A stretch of DNA of 64,000 nucleotides from Polytrichum commune (Eukaryota; Streptophyta; Polytrichopsida; Polytrichales; Polytrichaceae). Shown one piece after another: positions 21,979 to 33,100 of this stretch (within the stretch, counting starts at the first letter, position 1; each line of letters opens with the position of its first letter). The notes beneath the pieces were generated by a model. It was given only the letters and a program-made list of their open reading frames with translations. It did no database searches and had not been told where the DNA came from. The stretch is taken from assembly GCA_950295325.1 (NCBI GenBank), contig OX485809.1, forward strand, positions 1,178,001-1,242,000, in the 5' to 3' direction. Both the position numbers and the translations under genes were made by a program.

Positions 21979-24900
21979 TCACTTTGAAGCCTCCCCATTC
22001 ATTAGTAGCTCAATCTCTTCCAGTGATCGGCCTTTGGTTTCAATGATATAACTGTTTGCAAATGCTATAGCTAATACTGAAACAACTCCAAAGCTTGTGT
22101 ACACCATCTGAAGCCCAAATCGCTGAACGAGCTCAAGGAAGAACAATCCAATGCCAAAGTTGCAAACCTGTTTAACAAGACATTGAATAAAGTAGGCTTA
22201 GTCCCTAGAATTTGAATTTCAGTACTCTTATTTTTGACTTACATCTGCTTCATGTCAATCTGCACTCTTGACATATAAGTAATCAGGAGGTAACAAGCCA
22301 GCCACACAATAAGCATACAGCTGGGTTTCACAGATTCACTTACTTTTGCTTACAGTTACAAGAAGTTTGTAAGAACATAGAAGTGTATATTAAGTTTAAG
22401 GACAGTGGGTGCAATAGTCAATGTGACTTTTTGTGAGGAGTTGGTGCCCTATAATGTTCCATTGGTTGTTTTCCACACAAAATCAGAATTTCTTCCTGTT
22501 TATGGTGCACCTCTTGCCATGCCAAAGTAAATTTGACCCTCAATGAGCTGATATGGAATATTCTTTGTTCAAACCTCCACACCATCTCCAAGAATGCACC
22601 AAAAACTTACCAAGTATGGAAGGTGTTGTATGCAAAACAACCACCTCCCGAAGTCATGTTCAGTTAGAAGATAATATTAATGCATGGCAGAAGCAAGAGC
22701 ACAAAAAGTAGGGTGAACATAGTACCCAATGCATACAAAGGCTCACTGCCATTGTTTTTGCACGCAATCTAGTTGTGCATAATTCAGGTATAATCAAAGC
22801 CGTAACTGGTCCTGCTCCTAATGCAAATGTAAATACGTACCTGCAAGTCCACATCACAAAAGGTTTAGCACTCTTGTTAGTTGAAAATATCAAAGACTCA
22901 CAAGTGCCTTTTGGAGTTTTATGTAATTATCCAAAAAAACCATGTCGCATCTGAACTAAACAATATATCTCACGATATGAAATCTCTTTGAGACTTCTTC
23001 AATTTGTTATTTGGAAGAAGTGATCCAAGAGCAGGGATCGTACAAGAGCGTTCCTCCAACAGAAAGCAAATGTGCCAAGTCTGGGTTGCCAGGCATTTCC
23101 AACGCTGCCACCAGTAGTGCCATAGAGATTGCCTGTGCAAGTCAATGCAACACCCATACAAGGCTTTTCAACTGATGTCACCATTCATAAAAACAAAGGG
23201 AGAAAATTGAAAATACATTAGAGTTATCCTATAACCCAACAGTAATTTTGGTCAGGATGTGATTGTTTTGCTTACAACACCTTCCATGTTCATGAGCTTT
23301 TGGTGCATGGTCAGAGGTAGAGTGAATGTTTGCACAACGAACATTCTATATCAGTTCATTGAGGATCAAAGTCATTTTGGCATGCCAAATGGTGCTAAAA
23401 TGAGTTTGGCTCTCGATGTGCCAAAATAGGTGGATCCATTTGGAAATAAACACTACCTCTAAGCATGCACAAGTGGCAAGAAATTAGTGATTATGCATGC
23501 AAAACAACCACTGTGACTTTATAGGGGACCAACTGCCGACAAAAAGCCCCATGGAGTTGAAAGATAACTCCCTTGATTTATGTGAATCAGATTACTCAGA
23601 ACACATACCATTCCTCCATAGCTACCCATAAGAAGCTTGCGCCGCCCTTGGTTGTCCATGAGTGACAACGCAACGACAGCTCCTGAATGCACCCAAAAAC
23701 TAAGGTTATAAACCCTGCTCTTTGTGCTATTTTTTGTTAGTGGGAACCCTGTAGGTTGAACATGTCAGGTTAATTTCTGTTGCTTTATTCATGTATGATT
23801 AAAAAAAAAAAAAAAAAAAAAACTTGCTAAAAGGTTCATACCTATGAGGTTAGCAACGCCTACAGCAGCACTTGCAGCTATACCATTTGTGATGCCGGCA
23901 TCTCGAAACGTCAATGATGAAAAGTAGAGTACACCATTGATTCCAGCAAACTGTTGCAAAGCAAATAACGCACTTCCAATTGCAGCCACTGCATTGAACA
24001 CAAAGTAGAATCAGGACGAACCTCCGCGTGTTTCAAGTCAAATTATTAAAGAAAAAGGAAACAAAAAACAGTTATAGGCTCCATAGACAAAAAGAAGAGA
24101 AGTGTCTAAGGTAGAGCATGCAGAAACCAACACCTCACCCAAAACCAACACCCTAAAATCTTGCACAATAAGTACATGATGAATCTAAGAATGTCCACCA
24201 CCTTAACATCAGGCTCCTGTGTTGGGTTTGGGTCATCTATCAATATAACTTTGAACCTTTATAACTTTTGCATTTGAATTTCAGGTAAGACATACTTCGA
24301 ATTGGTGCGTCAGAATCCCCTGTTTAACAATGATCATTTAAAACAAATTATCTAATAATAGCATCTCACCTTTAAAATATGGTGCCTGCACAAGCTCGGA
24401 CCAGGAGATATCATCCTCAGTACCCTCCCCCGTAGACCTCAGCTCCTCTAGCGCGACTTCAACTTCTGCCTTACCCCAAAGCTGTTCGATCAAATTTTGT
24501 GCCTCCTCCCATCTCCCCATCTGAATGTATAAGAAGTCGATTAGTAGATGCAAATGAGAATTTCAATACATAGTTTATCTGATCAGCTAGGGCTCATGAA
24601 GAGACCCATGTTGGACTGGTATATAGATGAATATATGGTATCACTACACAATAACATCAATAACGGTACTGAAGAACCTCTCCATCTGGTATCAAAATTG
24701 TCGTACCAGTCAAGTTTTGATACTTAATGGGTAGAATCACAGGATGAGAGAACCTTTGTATATTTGTGTCATTATTTAGGTCAATCCCATCCTAATGCAA
24801 TGTTGGTACTAAGGTAAATTACATATGTATATAGGTTCTTGGATGGTGTAGAGACCCAATGGTACCAAAAGAAAAATTAGCCTCAAATACCTGTAGCCTG

Positions 24901-27900
24901 TAAATGACAAAAAACAGGGTATCAAATAAATGTAAAAAATGATCACATATACACAAGCAAAATCAAAAAAAGATAACACCAGTCCACCAGTACAAGAGAC
25001 TACATACTTTGCTTAGCCATCGTGGACTCTCAACTGCAAATTGCATTCCAACCATAAGAGCCACTCCTGGTATTGTTGCCAACCACAGCATGGTTCGCCA
25101 CCTGCCGCCCAATCTTCAATGTCAACTTGGAACACAGCTATGACCTAATTTTAGTGCTGACTGCAATATGGAAAGAGCAGAACATCAGTCACTAGCTTCA
25201 ATGCTCAATTTCAATAAATTGTAACATGGGGGTTACTCCCTTGTAGAGATATGAACTACCTAAGATAAAGGGGGATTTTCAGGGAGGCTATGAAGTAATG
25301 CACATATTCAAGGGATTTAATGCATATTTGAAGCATACCATTGGAATATACCAGAATATATATTTTCAAGATGAGTTTCCAATACCTAAAACTTTCTAAT
25401 ACTTTTACAATTTTTACTTTGAAACATTGAATAGGACCCTCTCTTTTATCTCAGTACGTTTTCTAGTGGAACACCAGTTACCCCTGACTTGTAATTAGAT
25501 TGAAGTACATGGAAATCACAATTAACTCAAGTACAAAGAGAACAGCTGGTCCAACTAACCCTAATAGTATAATAGTTATCCAGTTTGCCAAGGCTCACCA
25601 ATGTGGATCTGTTTCAGCTGGAATTCCAATGAGGAGGGCTGCAATAATGCCAACACATGTTCCAATTTGGCAACAGCTCCCTAGTGCTCCTCTAAATTTT
25701 GTAGGCGCTACCTGAGTCAAATTTACATATCATGTACATATTTACCAGTTCCTATAGATGATGAAAGAACCAAAGGTAGAGGAGAATTGAAGCATATAAC
25801 ACAACAGCAGCTATATATTTTGGAGACAACAAATGATTGATCATATAGAACTAAACATTGTAACAGACAAAACCAGTACCTCTGAAATGTACATGGGCAC
25901 TAATCCGGTGTTCACTCCAATGCCTATTCCAACTAAAAAACGTCCAATGATCATGGTCTCCACTGATTGTGCGCTTGCACTGCAGATAGGAACATCAACA
26001 TAACTGAATTTCTTAGAAAGCGGGAAAATCCTGTCCATAGCATAGTAGTAGCTCAATACACATTGTATATGATGAAACTTGTCAAGAACAAGGCTGGGGA
26101 AGCATAAATACACATAGACGACCTTCCACTACCACATGGCTCGTAAATAAAGCATATTGAATTGAGGAAAGTCTTTCTTTCAAGAGAATTAAACAGAAGG
26201 ACAAATGATATTACTGAAGAAAACATAGAATTCTGACAAAGCACTTCATTTGATGCACATAAAGTAAGCGGGTCTAATTCTGTTACTTAACTTAAACAGA
26301 CACCTAATTGAGTGGTGGGTGGTTAGGTGCAGATCTAAGAACAGACACCAGAAAGCCATGCGTTTGAAGGAGATTGGACTACATGTTCAAAATTTGTTGA
26401 CCATTCTAGGCTCAATAGTCAACATAATGGGGGGGGGGAGGCTATGTGGCCTTCTTATGGCTCATGTCAGTGGATATTGATAATTCATAACAATTCGAGA
26501 TTAGCTCCAAATCTTTCTGGAATTGATCCTAGCTTCTCCAGATACATTTGTGGATGCACAGAAATTTCCACCTTCCGAGTAGTATAAGGTAGCACACAAC
26601 AAAAAGTGACCAGATAAGGCCCATCTATCTTAAGTTTGATCAGTTACCTCAGGGCAGCTCCTAGAATGAGGGGGATTGCATCAAGCTGGAACGTCCTCCG
26701 CCGACCAAGAGTATCTGCAAGCACACCTCCACCTACACTCCCTATGAAAGCACCCACCACAAAAATGCTGACTACAAAGCCTTCCATAATTGTATCTCCG
26801 TCAAATTTGAGCTCCCGCGCTATGGACTCCAGTGGACCATTCATCACACTGCAAAAGATGGTCACTACAGATGATTACCAAGTGACACAAAGTTTAGGTG
26901 GATGGGCCTATTACAGTTAATTCCATGAGATGTGGCCTCTTCTGATGTGCAACATCAATAAATCTAGGAGAAAACCCAATCAATTAGCAAATCTTGTTGA
27001 ATCCAATGCCAGAAGACTGAAGTTAAGGTGACTTAACCACAACTTGGGACAGAACGGTTACATAGGTGTGCCTAAAGTGGTTGGTGTTGAGCAAGTGATG
27101 AGCAGTGACTGTTTGGCAATGAGCTGTCATATCGATCCTTAGAGCAATATTAGAAGTGTTAGTTTAAGAGCATGTTGAACCATTTTGTATCCAAAAGTAG
27201 GTGTTTGAATAAGACATGCCTACCCTTATGTGCAGGTATTAACGGAAAACCAGCACCTAATGGGGAAGGGGGGGGGGGGGGGGTGGTACATTTGAACAGG
27301 TTATAGTTTCAATTTGCTAATTTTTTTTTAGAGAAAATCAGATCAAACAGCAGAATCCACTAATGAATGCAGGAAATGACAGTACACACCCAATGTGGTA
27401 GCCAAACATAAAATTGGCCATAGCTGCAGTCAAGACATGTGGAAGGGCTGGCAGCCAAGAGCTTTCGCCTCCTCCACCACCTGTAGACACAATCACATTT
27501 GAAGCAACACTTCCATGCACATCCTCTTGACTAGATGTACCTGGACACACATCCACAAACTCTCCCAGTATTCAGGGCTTTTGTTCTTCCAAGAAACAAC
27601 TCACAAAATTTGCTTTCACAAATGTCATCTTTTCCCTGGTAACAGATGCAAAATTTGGGATCGTAGTATTGTGCAAAATTCCAATTGTCCAAGTGAAGGA
27701 TCTCAAAGAGAATAAGATCTCAAATCGGTCTCTCTTAGGACTACAAGCTAGAAAAGTGTTAGCAATCCATTCAATAATCTCTATGTTGAGAACATGGAAG
27801 GACGACAAACGATAATTACTCTCCACATATCCATTACACAAATCAATTTCTCCCAGTATTCAGGGCTTTTATTTTTCCAGGAAACAACTCACAAAAATTC

Positions 27901-28868
27901 CTTACGCAAATGTGAACTTTTTCCTGGTGACAAACACAAAATTTGGGATCCTAACATTGCACAAAATTCTAATTTTCCAAGTAAAGGATCTCAAAGATGA
28001 TAAGATCTCAAATCCGTCTCTCTTCCGGTTCCAAGCTGGAACGTGCTGGCAATCCATTCAACAATCCCTATGTTGAGAATGCGGAAGGACGACAAATGAG
28101 AATTACTCTCCAAAAATCCATACACAAATCAATTTTCCCGGTATTCAGAACCTTTGTTCTTCCAAGAAATGACTTACAAAATTTCCTTTCACACATGTGA
28201 TCTTTCCCCTGGTAACAGAATTTTTTTTCGAGATCGTAGTATTGCGCAAAATCCCGGCCATCCAAGTGAGGGATCTCAGAGACAATAAGACCTCAAATCT
28301 GTCTCTACTCGATTTCCAAGCTAGAAAAGTGCTGGCAATCCATTCAATAATCTCTATGTTGAGAATCTGGAAGGACGACAATCAAGTTTTACTTTCCACA
28401 ACTCCATAAATTGAATTATCAATGACGATGCCACCGCCAAGGTGCCAACCTCCACACGAACGTGACTCGGCACAATGTAGGGTACTTTGATGACATTCAC
28501 AGTTGTAGAAATTGTGGACACATTCATCAAGATGGTAACCTACCTTCCTCGGGCACAACAGCAGACTCCTCCTCCTCCACTTTCGATTTCGCCAACATCA
28601 ACAATTTCGGAACCTCAGGGGGCATAGACACCGTGCGTAACCTCCGCCTCAGCCCATCGACTCTTCGATGCCCCCTGGCAACAACCACATGCTTCAATCG
28701 GTGCACATCGACTTGGTTCGGAGAATTCGAGAGCTCTGGCCATTGCCGCTGCATCCCCAACCCCAACCCCATCCTTGCCCTGCAAACCATCATCATCTTT
28801 GAGTTACTTGTGCTGAATCCCCAACTCCACCTCCAACTTCGATTACAAATCGGTCCTCTCTGAGTCAT
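21979..28868 (-). CDS. MFS sugar porter, probable plastidic glucose transporter 1 type
   Basis: Twelve exons, all GT-AG: 28868-28544, 27540-27390, 26848-26648, 25979-25880, 25711-25599, 25101-25008, 24520-24370, 23988-23842, 23682-23609, 23132-23044, 22840-22726, 22167-21979. They total 1749 nt in frame, 582 residues. Sugar-porter motifs: FGYHIGVMNGP from residue 154, LADTLGRRR (202-210), PTKFRGALG (262-), ESPRWL (321-326), QQFAGINGVLYFSS (390-), GRRK (440-443), GPVTALIIPEL (492-502) and ETKGRS (563-568). The pattern matches plant plastidic glucose transporter 1, more closely than pGlcT or SGB1-type proteins as I recall them. It would be a twelve-helix carrier, probably of the plastid envelope, moving hexose. 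The first 108 residues are Arg/Ser/Met-rich and precede the first helix, plausibly a transit peptide. Exon 1 is weaker than the rest but its phase fits exactly. Confidence 0.9.
22430..22660. mobile_element. M5-family MITE, partial, in a transporter intron
   Basis: Shares 'ttgccatgccaaagtaaatt', 'gaccctcaatgagctgatat', 'aaacctccacaccatctcca' and 'gtatgcaaaacaaccac' with the copies at 17868-18172 and 23255-23575. Confidence 0.5.
23255..23575. mobile_element. M5-family MITE in a transporter intron
   Basis: Contains 'acaacaccttccatgttcat', 'attttggcatgccaaatggt', 'gctaaaatgagtttggctct', 'gcatgcaaaacaaccactg' and 'ataggggaccaactgccgac', collinear with 17868-18172 in the convergent ligase gene. 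Confidence 0.6.
23800..23822. repeat. poly(A) tract
   Basis: About 23 consecutive A on the plus strand, poly(T) in the transporter's sense, just before the acceptor side of an intron. It may contribute a polypyrimidine tract only indirectly. Confidence 0.9.
24105..24310 (-). repeat. interspersed element, inverted relative of 14290-14510
   Basis: See the shared tracts 'ctaaggtagagcatgc', 'accaacaccctaaaatctt' and 'caataagtacatgatg'. Intronic in the transporter gene. Confidence 0.5.
26265..26640 (+). repeat. R1-family copy in a transporter intron
   Basis: Longest match to 4285-4700, including 'gagtggtgggtggttaggtg', 'ttgaaggagattggactaca', 'tgttcaaaatttgttgacca', 'ttctaggctcaatagtcaac' and 'gagtagtataaggtagcaca'. 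It ends 'ggcccatctatcttaa' just before exon 3. Confidence 0.65.
27266..27283. repeat. poly(G) tract
   Basis: A run of about 16 G in a transporter intron. Such runs are error-prone in sequencing, so the exact length is uncertain. Confidence 0.85.
27564..28410. repeat. three tandem ~285-bp repeats in transporter intron 1
   Basis: Units start at about 27564, 27852 and 28137 on 'cccagtattcagggcttttg'. Each contains 'ttccaagaaacaactcac', 'ttttccctggtaacagatg', 'aatttgggatcgtagtattg', 'aagtgaaggatctcaaagag', 'gcaatccattcaataatctc' and 'ggaaggacgacaaa'. They separate the putative transit-peptide exon from the exon with the first helix. Short frames in them are shadows. Confidence 0.85.
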
Positions 28869-30189
28869 TCCTTGTTTGTGTGGTCTGCTTCTTCTTGGTG
28901 TTCGGAATTAGACCTCTGGAGTTCAATGTTTCAACAGATTCGTTGGATGGTGAAGCTCCAATGGAGGTGAGCACACATGTTTGTGCTCTCCAAGTCACGC
29001 GTGATAGCGGACAAGAATGGCCAGTGATGAGTTTAAGGAGTAAGGAAGGATTTGGGCGGGGCCACTCCTGCTTGTTAGATTGGTCGCTTTTCGCTTTTGC
29101 AGTCGTTGTTGCCTCTCTTCGCCAAGTGTCGCTTTTGTAATGGCGGCCCACTTGGTCTGCAATTTATAGTGGTTAGACTCGCGTAGGGAATAAAGTCCAC
29201 TGGCTAACTTATAACCTATGAGTTCCGAGTTGAAGAAGGCAAGCGCTTCCAAGATAGTTCATCAGGACCTGAGTATATCCAAATTAATATGAATCATGGC
29301 GGGGCTTCTTGGTTGTATTTGACAGATGTGAAGATCATAGTCCCCCGATGCAATGTCTGAATGTGTACGTAGTCCTAAGCCTAACAATATGACCTGATGG
29401 ACGACATCAAGCCACCAAATAAAGGTGCCTATTTCTCTGATGGAAGAATTTCCAGGTCGTTTTGGCTATCAAAAATTCGCCGAAGGTAGGTACACTCTAG
29501 ACGTCTAAAAGTGGAAACCTAATATGATGTAAGGTAAGCTTAATCATCTTCTGCACCATAACAGTAGTGAGTGAGGGCACTAACCTAGTTCATGTGTCGC
29601 AGGTTTTTCTCAAATTCTCAACCTTGTAAATAAAACATAACCCTCGATGCCGAAGTTCTCTATTTCTTCCCAATTCGTAATGACTTAAAGCTAATTTAAT
29701 ATAAGTATCTGAAGTTGAAAGTTGGCGCTACTGTTGCTAATTCTTACCATAGCTCCCGCACTTGCCGGACAAGCAAAAGGTTCGGAGAGCCAGCTCCCTG
29801 CCTCCAGGCTTTCCACCTGGCTCTGCCCTCGCTTCTTCTCTTTCGCATGCCATGCCATACCATGCAATACACCCTGAGTTACCTCCCTTCCTCCCCGTCC
29901 GCCACATGCAGCATCTCTACTCATGCATCATGATGCATCAGCCTTTGCATAATCATCCCTTCACATAGACATTTGCGTGTCAACTTAGCTTCATTTAACA
30001 TCCACTTCCAGCTCTCCGACTCGTGTACTTGCTCTCAATCTTGCTGCACCTGCTCGTGTGTGAGTCTCTATTGAATTTAATAGCAGTTCCGGATCCGCTT
30101 TGTGGATTTGAGAGAAAGAGAGAGAGCTGAGGTATGGAACTTAAGCTTACAGAGTGTTTTTGATGCTGCAGTAATTCCAAGGATTGGCC
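28869..30189. promoter_or_regulatory. divergent upstream region of transporter (-) and SDR (+)
   Basis: A 1.3 kb spacer between the two start codons holding both promoters and leaders. The right end is a purine-rich leader (gagagaaagagagagagctg, 30110-30130). No unambiguous TATA box or shared regulatory motif could be assigned. Short frames on both strands show no recognisable motifs. Confidence 0.4.
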
Positions 30190-33100
30190 ATGTCGTACTG
30201 GAAGGAGCCTCGGACATGGCTACAGAAGGCTGTAGGGTGGACTGTCTTCGCCATCTCTGTGGTTAGCTTTCCCTTTGCAGTGTTCGTCTCTTTCGCCTAC
30301 AACTTCACTCGGAGTTATGCGCCGTGGAGGAGGCGTCGAGTTGTGAAGGACAATGTGGTGATTGTCACGGGGGCGTCCTCTGGCATTGGGGAAGTAAGTT
30401 AAAGAACGTATGCCTGTCCTTCACATCTCTTTCTCATTTACTCCAAGACGCGTAATTCTGCCATGTGAAGCGGCATTTGGATGAGTTCTTTCACCAACAT
30501 CTGACTCGATATTAACGATACAAGAAGAGTCGTTGCATAAGAGTAAGGTGTTCCTGAATTTTCGTAATAGCTGCTCAATTGTTTTCTTGGAGAAGGTAGT
30601 ACAAGAGAGACAGATGACTCCAATGTTGCCCCCGACGTGAATTATGGTGCTGCTTCATCTTCGAGTTGGTCTAAGATTATATGTAATCCCGAAAATTAGA
30701 GGGCCCTGAAGACTACTGTCACTTTTCAATGGTGAACACCTTGTGTAAATCTGCCCTGTGATGCATTTGGAAGAGTTCTTGCAGAATCAATTGGACCGAT
30801 AGAAACACGGTTGAAGCACAGACCGATGTGGCATTAGAACAGGTGGTGCCAAATTTTAGTAGCAGCTGCTCAATTGACTTCTTAAATTAGGTGTTACAAG
30901 AGAGAGAGATGCGTCTGATGTTGCCACCGATGTCAAGTATGGTGTTGCTTCATCTTGGAGTTGGTCTAAGTCTACATGTAATCCTGAAACGTGCATCATG
31001 AGAATTAGACGCACCAAACACTACAGCCTTCTTTTGAAGGTGAAACACCTTGCAAGTGCAAGAGAGAGATGACTCCAATTTTGTCACCGACGAGGAATAT
31101 GGTGTTCCTTCATCTTCGAGTTGGACTAAGTCTATATGTAATCTTGAAACGTACGTTATGAGAATCATAAGTGAATCATAAGTCCCCCATAGGCTAATGC
31201 CTCCTTTCAAGATGAACACCTTCAACACACACAAAGCAGCCGGCTTGCACCTATCTATCTCCCCAAGGGCAAGTCCTTTGTGGTGGATTGAATTATCTGG
31301 TTCATCCGAATACCCCTATTATGATTGGGTGGATCAAAGGTGGTAGGGTGCACCAAAAATCAAGTGCTAGGAAGGTCACCCATCCGAGCACTATTCTGGC
31401 CTAAGCCTTAGACGGTTCAACCTTGGAGTTCCCATGGGATCCGGATTAAGGCCTTGGGTTTAAGCCACTTTTTAGAATGTGGACGATTACCTAGAGGGCA
31501 TTCGAGAATTTTCCGCAATTTGTGATGTTGTACTACGTCGTATATGACTGGGCTATGTCTGTTCTTTGTCTCAGGGCATAGCTTTGGAATATGCGAAGAG
31601 AGGCGCCAAGCTTGTGTTAGCTGCCAGGCGGGAGGAGAAATTGAAGGAGATAACAAAGAAGTGTAAGGCATGTGGCGCTCGGGATGCGGCTATCTGTCCT
31701 ACCGATGTTTCGAAACCCAAGGATTGCGAAAATCTCATCCAATTTGCTGTTGAAACTTTTGGTAGAGGTAAGTTAAGCAGATTGCTCAACGCTCAACCTG
31801 CAGGAAGTGTCAGGGTATCTTCCAATTACACTGCAATTTCAGCGCAGTTCAAGAAAGTATGATAAGATAAGCGGGCCTTACATGGATGCTTTTAGCGCTG
31901 CACCACTTCTCCAAGTATGTAAAACATATAAATAGTGCGAGATTATTGATAAATCCAAATCGTGGCTGTAGAGATTTTCCACATAATTTTTGTAGCTAAT
32001 ATGAGTATCTTATTGGTTATCACATTGAAGATTCTCGAGCCCATTAAATGGTCATATAGGTCCCCTCAATTATGTTCACTAGTGAGTCTAGAAAGGCTAA
32101 CAAATATTGAGCATGTAGTCCAATCTCTTTTAAACACATCTCCTTTTGATGTTCATTCTTTGATCCAGACCTAACCATGCACTACTCAAATATAAGTGTC
32201 TGATTAAGAAAAGTAACTGAGCAAGGCCCACATAACATAACCATGCTGGAAGCTTGAAATGAGGATCAAAAGTTCATCAGAAAGGTGAATGTCGTCGGTT
32301 GAGTCAATGACTTTTGTGTGGGAGCAGTGGATGTCCTGGTGAACAACGCAGGCAGCGCACAAATTTCGGCTCTTGAAGATTATGCGAATGCTGACAACTT
32401 TCGCAAGTCTGTGGTAAGTGCAACAGGCCAGTCATTTAAATAAATAAATAAATAAACCCAAGAAGCAGAACGATTGTTGGATCTGCCAGGTTGCTCTGAA
32501 GCTGAATCAACCTGGATGCTAATTCCACATCAATTGAAAAAAAAATTAAAAAAATCATGTTCTATCTATCAATTTCCAGAAATGGAGGAACTTAAGCAGC
32601 ATGTCAACCTTGTCAATTTCATGATAAGCATGAGTTATGATTTTCTCTGCATCCTTGTGGATGTGAAATCCTTTCATTAGTTTGCAAACGCTTGTCTTTT
32701 TCAGAAAATTGCACGTAACTAATGCAGATTCCTTGCAAGTGTACCTAAAGAGTTGATGGTGCAGGATGTCGATTTCTGGGGTAACATCTTGACAACAAAG
32801 TATGCTTTGGAACATTTGGGCCGGACCCGTGGGCAAGTTGTAGTCACATGCTCAGTTGGCGCTTTCGTGCCCTACCCCAAGCAATCTTTTTACAATGTAA
32901 GTCCTCACATTCACCAGCAGACATCAACATAAAGGTAGACAACCCTTATTTGGTTACTTTTTTCATTAGGACACCTATATATATGAGCAATATGTGCTTT
33001 GATGTGGCTACCAAAAAGACATATGTCTAAAAAAGAGATTGGATTCCGTGCTCAAAATATGATAACCATCCCAGGCTCAATAGTCAACATAATTGGGAGG

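Noticed and set aside
28462-28863. 133-residue plus-strand frame
   Set aside because: Antisense of the transporter's first exon, whose phase fits exon 2 exactly.
31367-31455. Functional 5S rRNA gene
   Set aside because: Only part of the gene matches and there is an insertion within the internal promoter region.
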